Source: an uncultured Syntrophobacterales bacterium | GTDB lineage: Bacteria > Desulfobacterota > Syntrophia > Syntrophales > UBA5619 | DNA length: 24,967 nucleotides | Assembly: GCA_903903205.1 (NCBI GenBank) | Contig: CAIUXU010000006.1 | Coordinates: 1-24,967 of the forward strand | Direction of reading: 5' to 3' | Shown: piece after piece, positions 22,245-24,967 of the stretch | How positions within the stretch are numbered: position 1 is the stretch's first letter | How the letters are laid out: every line of letters starts with the position of its first letter | Translations under genes and position numbers: made by a program | The notes under the pieces: model-generated | The model's input: only the letters and a program-made list of their open reading frames with translations | Databases searched by the model: none | Told to the model about the DNA's origin: nothing

Positions 22245-24341
22245 ATGGATCTGACTGAAGTTTTTGGATCGAATGTTTTTAACGACAAGGTGATGCAGGA
22301 CAGGCTGCTCAAACCGGTTTACAAGGCTCTCCGGGAGACCCTTGAAAAAGACCTGCCGCTGCAGCCCGCTGTGGCCGACGTGGTCGCAAACGCCATGAAG
22401 GACTGGGCTATCGAAAGAGGAGCGACCCACTATACACACTGGTTTCAGCCATTGACGGGAATAACCGCGGAAAAACATGATTCATTCATCTCTGCGACGG
22501 ACGATGGCGGAATCGTTGTGGAATTTTCCGGAAAGCAACTGATTCAGGGTGAACCGGACGCATCGTCCTTTCCAAGCGGCGGTTTGCGCAGCACCTTTGA
22601 GGCGAGAGGCTATACCGCCTGGGATTGCACCTCCCCCGCGTTCCTGAAGACCGACGAAGCCGGAAACGTGACCTTGACGATTCCCACCGCCTTTTATTCA
22701 TACTTTGGCGAAGCCCTCGATAAAAAAACCCCTTTGCTGCGGTCCATGAAAGCGGTGTCGGAGCAGGCCCTGCGCGTTCTTCGGGCTCTGGGCAACACCA
22801 CCTCCACGAAAGTGACCTCCACCGTCGGTCCCGAACAGGAGTATTTCCTGGTGGACAAGAGATTTTATGAGGACCGGATCGATCTCATGCTGGCGGGACG
22901 AACGATCTTCGGTGCGCCGGCGCCCAAAGGCCAGGAGCTCGAAGACCAGTATTTTGGCGCCCTCAAGGACCGGGTCTCCGCGTACATGCACGACCTCAAT
23001 ATCGAGCTCTGGAAAATGGGCATCATGTCCAAAACCCAGCACAATGAGGTTGCCCCGGCCCAGTTTGAGATGGCGCCCATCTTTGCCACGACAAACATTG
23101 CCACCGACCACAACCAGCTCGTCATGGAGACCATGCAGAAGGTAGCCTTGCGTCACGGTCTGGTCTGCCTGCTCCACGAAAAGCCTTACGCAGGCATCAA
23201 CGGTTCCGGCAAGCACAACAACTGGTCACTCTCCACGGACGACGGCATCAATCTGCTGGAGCCGGGTCGCACACCGGGCGAGAACGTCCAGTTCCTCATG
23301 TGCTTGAGCGCGCTGATCAAGGCCGTGGACACCCATGCGGATATACTGCGGGCAACCTGCGCCCATGCCGGAAACGATCACCGTCTGGGCGCCAACGAAG
23401 CGCCCCCGGCAATCATCTCCATCTTCATGGGTGATGAACTGACAGGCATTCTGGAGAAGCTGGCCAAAGGCCAGAAGGTCTCCACCAAGGGGGCCCAGTT
23501 CGTCAAGATCGGCGTCGATACGCTGCCCGTGTTCCCCAAGGACAATACGGATCGCAACCGAACCTCTCCGTTTGCCTTCACAGGAAACAAGTTCGAATTC
23601 AGGATGGTCGGCTCGTCACAGTCCATTGCCGGCCCCAACGTGGCCCTGAACACCATTGCCGCCGAGGCCCTCGACGAAATAGCAACGCGTCTGGAAAAGG
23701 CCAAAAACAAGAACGCCGAGGCAGCGGCCATCATCAAGGATATCTACGAGAAACACAGCCGGGTGATTTTTAACGGAAACAATTATTCCGCGGAATGGCC
23801 AAAGGAAGCGGCCAAGCGCGGGCTGCCCAACGTCACCAACGCCGTGGATGCCTTAAAAGCGTTTGTTACGGATAAATCTCTAAAACTCTTTGAAAAGTAT
23901 CATGTGATCTCGCACAAGGAGATGCATTCCCGCTATGACATCTATGTCGAGGCCTATGCAAAACAGCTCTGCATAGAGTCCTTGGTGGCCATCGATATGG
24001 TGAAGAAACAGTTCATCCCTGCAGCGGCCGAGTACGCAACCTTTCTGGCCGAATCAATCACGAGTTTCAAGGCCGTATCGGTTCCGGCCCCCGTCCAGGA
24101 AGACCTTCTGAGAAAGGCCGCCGAGCTGATGGCATCGGCCTACAAAAACCTCGAAAAACTCGAGGCCGCAACGACCAAGGCGCAGGGGATTGCCGACACC
24201 GTAAAGAAGGCGGAAGCGTATCGTGATAAAGTGGCCTCGGCCATGCGTAACTTGCGTACCGACATCGACGCCCTGGAGATGATCGTTCCCAATGATATGT
24301 GGCCGGTGCCGACTTATGCGGAGCTGCTCTTCAAGCTTTAA
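22245..24341 (+). CDS. glnN: Glutamine synthetase type III
   Basis: A 698-residue GS III, the long dodecameric glutamine synthetase family that makes glutamine from glutamate, ammonium and ATP. The ATG at 22245 is chosen because GGAGG lies 5 bases upstream; TTG at 22230 and ATG at 22233 are in frame but would overlap that site. Family motifs: the long GS III N-terminal extension (1 to about 190), GPEQEYFLV (195-203), HNEVAPAQFE (266-275), INGSGKHNNWS (318-328), NDHRLGANEAPPA (377-389) and NRTSPFAFTGNKFEFR (438-453). The C-terminal helical region (about 560-690) is alanine- and lysine-rich. It has its own consensus sigma54 promoter, so it should be induced with the glutamate synthase genes under nitrogen limitation. 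glnA follows after 27 bases. Confidence 0.95.
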   Translation: MDLTEVFGSNVFNDKVMQDRLLKPVYKALRETLEKDLPLQPAVADVVANAMKDWAIERGATHYTHWFQPLTGITAEKHDSFISATDDGGIVVEFSGKQLIQGEPDASSFPSGGLRSTFEARGYTAWDCTSPAFLKTDEAGNVTLTIPTAFYSYFGEALDKKTPLLRSMKAVSEQALRVLRALGNTTSTKVTSTVGPEQEYFLVDKRFYEDRIDLMLAGRTIFGAPAPKGQELEDQYFGALKDRVSAYMHDLNIELWKMGIMSKTQHNEVAPAQFEMAPIFATTNIATDHNQLVMETMQKVALRHGLVCLLHEKPYAGINGSGKHNNWSLSTDDGINLLEPGRTPGENVQFLMCLSALIKAVDTHADILRATCAHAGNDHRLGANEAPPAIISIFMGDELTGILEKLAKGQKVSTKGAQFVKIGVDTLPVFPKDNTDRNRTSPFAFTGNKFEFRMVGSSQSIAGPNVALNTIAAEALDEIATRLEKAKNKNAEAAAIIKDIYEKHSRVIFNGNNYSAEWPKEAAKRGLPNVTNAVDALKAFVTDKSLKLFEKYHVISHKEMHSRYDIYVEAYAKQLCIESLVAIDMVKKQFIPAAAEYATFLAESITSFKAVSVPAPVQEDLLRKAAELMASAYKNLEKLEAATTKAQGIADTVKKAEAYRDKVASAMRNLRTDIDALEMIVPNDMWPVPTYAELLFKL

Positions 24342-24368
24342 CCCGTCTCAAATAGAAAGGATTTCACC

Positions 24369-24967
24369 ATGCTTGAAACAAAAACAAAAAGGGATGTGTT
24401 GAAAGTCGTGAGGGAGAGAAACGTCAGCTTCATCCAATTCTGGTTTACCGATGTCCTCGGTGTGCAGAAGATCTTCAGCATCACCCCAAGCGAACTGGAA
24501 GAGGCGCTGGAAGAGGGGATGGGCTTCGACGGCTCCTCCATCGCGGGTTTCTGCCGGATCGAGGAGAGCGACATGATCGCCATGCCCGATCCGACCACCT
24601 TTCAGATCATCCCCTGGCGCCCCTCGGATCGCCCGGTCGCGCGGATGATCTGCGACATCCAGAACCCCGATGGCACCCCCTATGAAGGCGACCCCCGCTA
24701 CGTGCTGAAGAGGACACTCAAAAAAATAAACGACCAAGGCTACACCTTCTATGTCGGTCCGGAGCTGGAGTTCTTCTATTTCGCCTCCGACAAGGCCCCC
24801 GAGTTCCTCGACATGGGCGGCTACTTCGACGGCCTCCCGGTGGACCGGGCGACCGACCTGCGCCGCCAGACGATCTTTGCCCTCCAGGAGATGGGAATCC
24901 GCGTGGAGTACAGCCACCACGAGGTAGCCCCGAGCCAGCACGAGATCGATCTTCGCTACAATGAAGC
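24369..24967 (+). CDS. glnA: Glutamine synthetase type I (partial, runs off the window)
   Basis: The first 199 codons of a type I glutamine synthetase; the frame stays open to the window edge. The N-terminal beta-grasp domain contains FTDVLGVQK (26-34) and the FDGSSI loop (53-58), followed by MPDP (72-75). The catalytic domain starts with GPELEFF (130-136) and HHEVAPSQHEID (183-194), which hold metal- and substrate-binding glutamates. AAAGGA lies about 8 bases before the ATG. It begins 27 bases after glnN with no terminator between, so it is probably co-transcribed from the glnN sigma54 promoter. The adenylylation loop, which would show GlnE control, is outside the window. Confidence 0.95.
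   Translation, partial: MLETKTKRDVLKVVRERNVSFIQFWFTDVLGVQKIFSITPSELEEALEEGMGFDGSSIAGFCRIEESDMIAMPDPTTFQIIPWRPSDRPVARMICDIQNPDGTPYEGDPRYVLKRTLKKINDQGYTFYVGPELEFFYFASDKAPEFLDMGGYFDGLPVDRATDLRRQTIFALQEMGIRVEYSHHEVAPSQHEIDLRYNE

Overview
The window looks like a chromosomal segment from an anaerobic, probably deltaproteobacterial (Desulfobacterota, Syntrophia-like) organism. This rests on gene content only: an Aquifex-type aconitase, a three-gene glutamate synthase rich in Fe-S motifs, a type III next to a type I glutamine synthetase, sigma54 promoters with a NifA-like activator, and two tripartite tricarboxylate transporters (TTT). Genus-level assignment is not possible from the sequence alone.

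Left half (1-14.9 kb): a carboxylic-acid uptake and conversion locus. On the plus strand lie an SDR-fold protein with an altered catalytic tetrad, a fused LeuC-LeuD/homoaconitase-like hydro-lyase, and an Aquifex-type aconitase. Converging on them is a minus-strand series of nine genes, read from right to left: tctC-tctB-tctA (TTT system 2), an MmgE/PrpD-family protein, a D-2-hydroxyacid dehydrogenase, tctC-tctB-tctA (TTT system 1), and a LarA-family nickel-pincer racemase. A good sigma70-type promoter overlapped by repeated CATTGTAT boxes sits in front of the minus-strand series. The enzymes (racemase, two aconitase-superfamily hydro-lyases, PrpD-type dehydratase, hydroxyacid dehydrogenase) suggest catabolism of an imported hydroxy di- or tricarboxylic acid. 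The substrate is not evident.

Right half (15.1 kb to the end): a nitrogen-assimilation locus, all on the plus strand. A GAF-AAA-Fis sigma54 activator (possibly with a non-AUG start) is followed by a sigma54 promoter and a three-gene glutamate synthase: a glutaminase subunit, a ferredoxin-FMN synthase subunit, and a fusion of the GXGXG domain with a GltD-like FAD/NAD(P) oxidoreductase and C-terminal Fe-S clusters. A second, perfect-consensus sigma54 promoter precedes glnN (GS III), followed closely by glnA (GS I), which runs off the window. Together these genes form the GS-GOGAT ammonium assimilation cycle with a probable local regulator.

No tRNA, rRNA, CRISPR array or insertion sequence was recognised.
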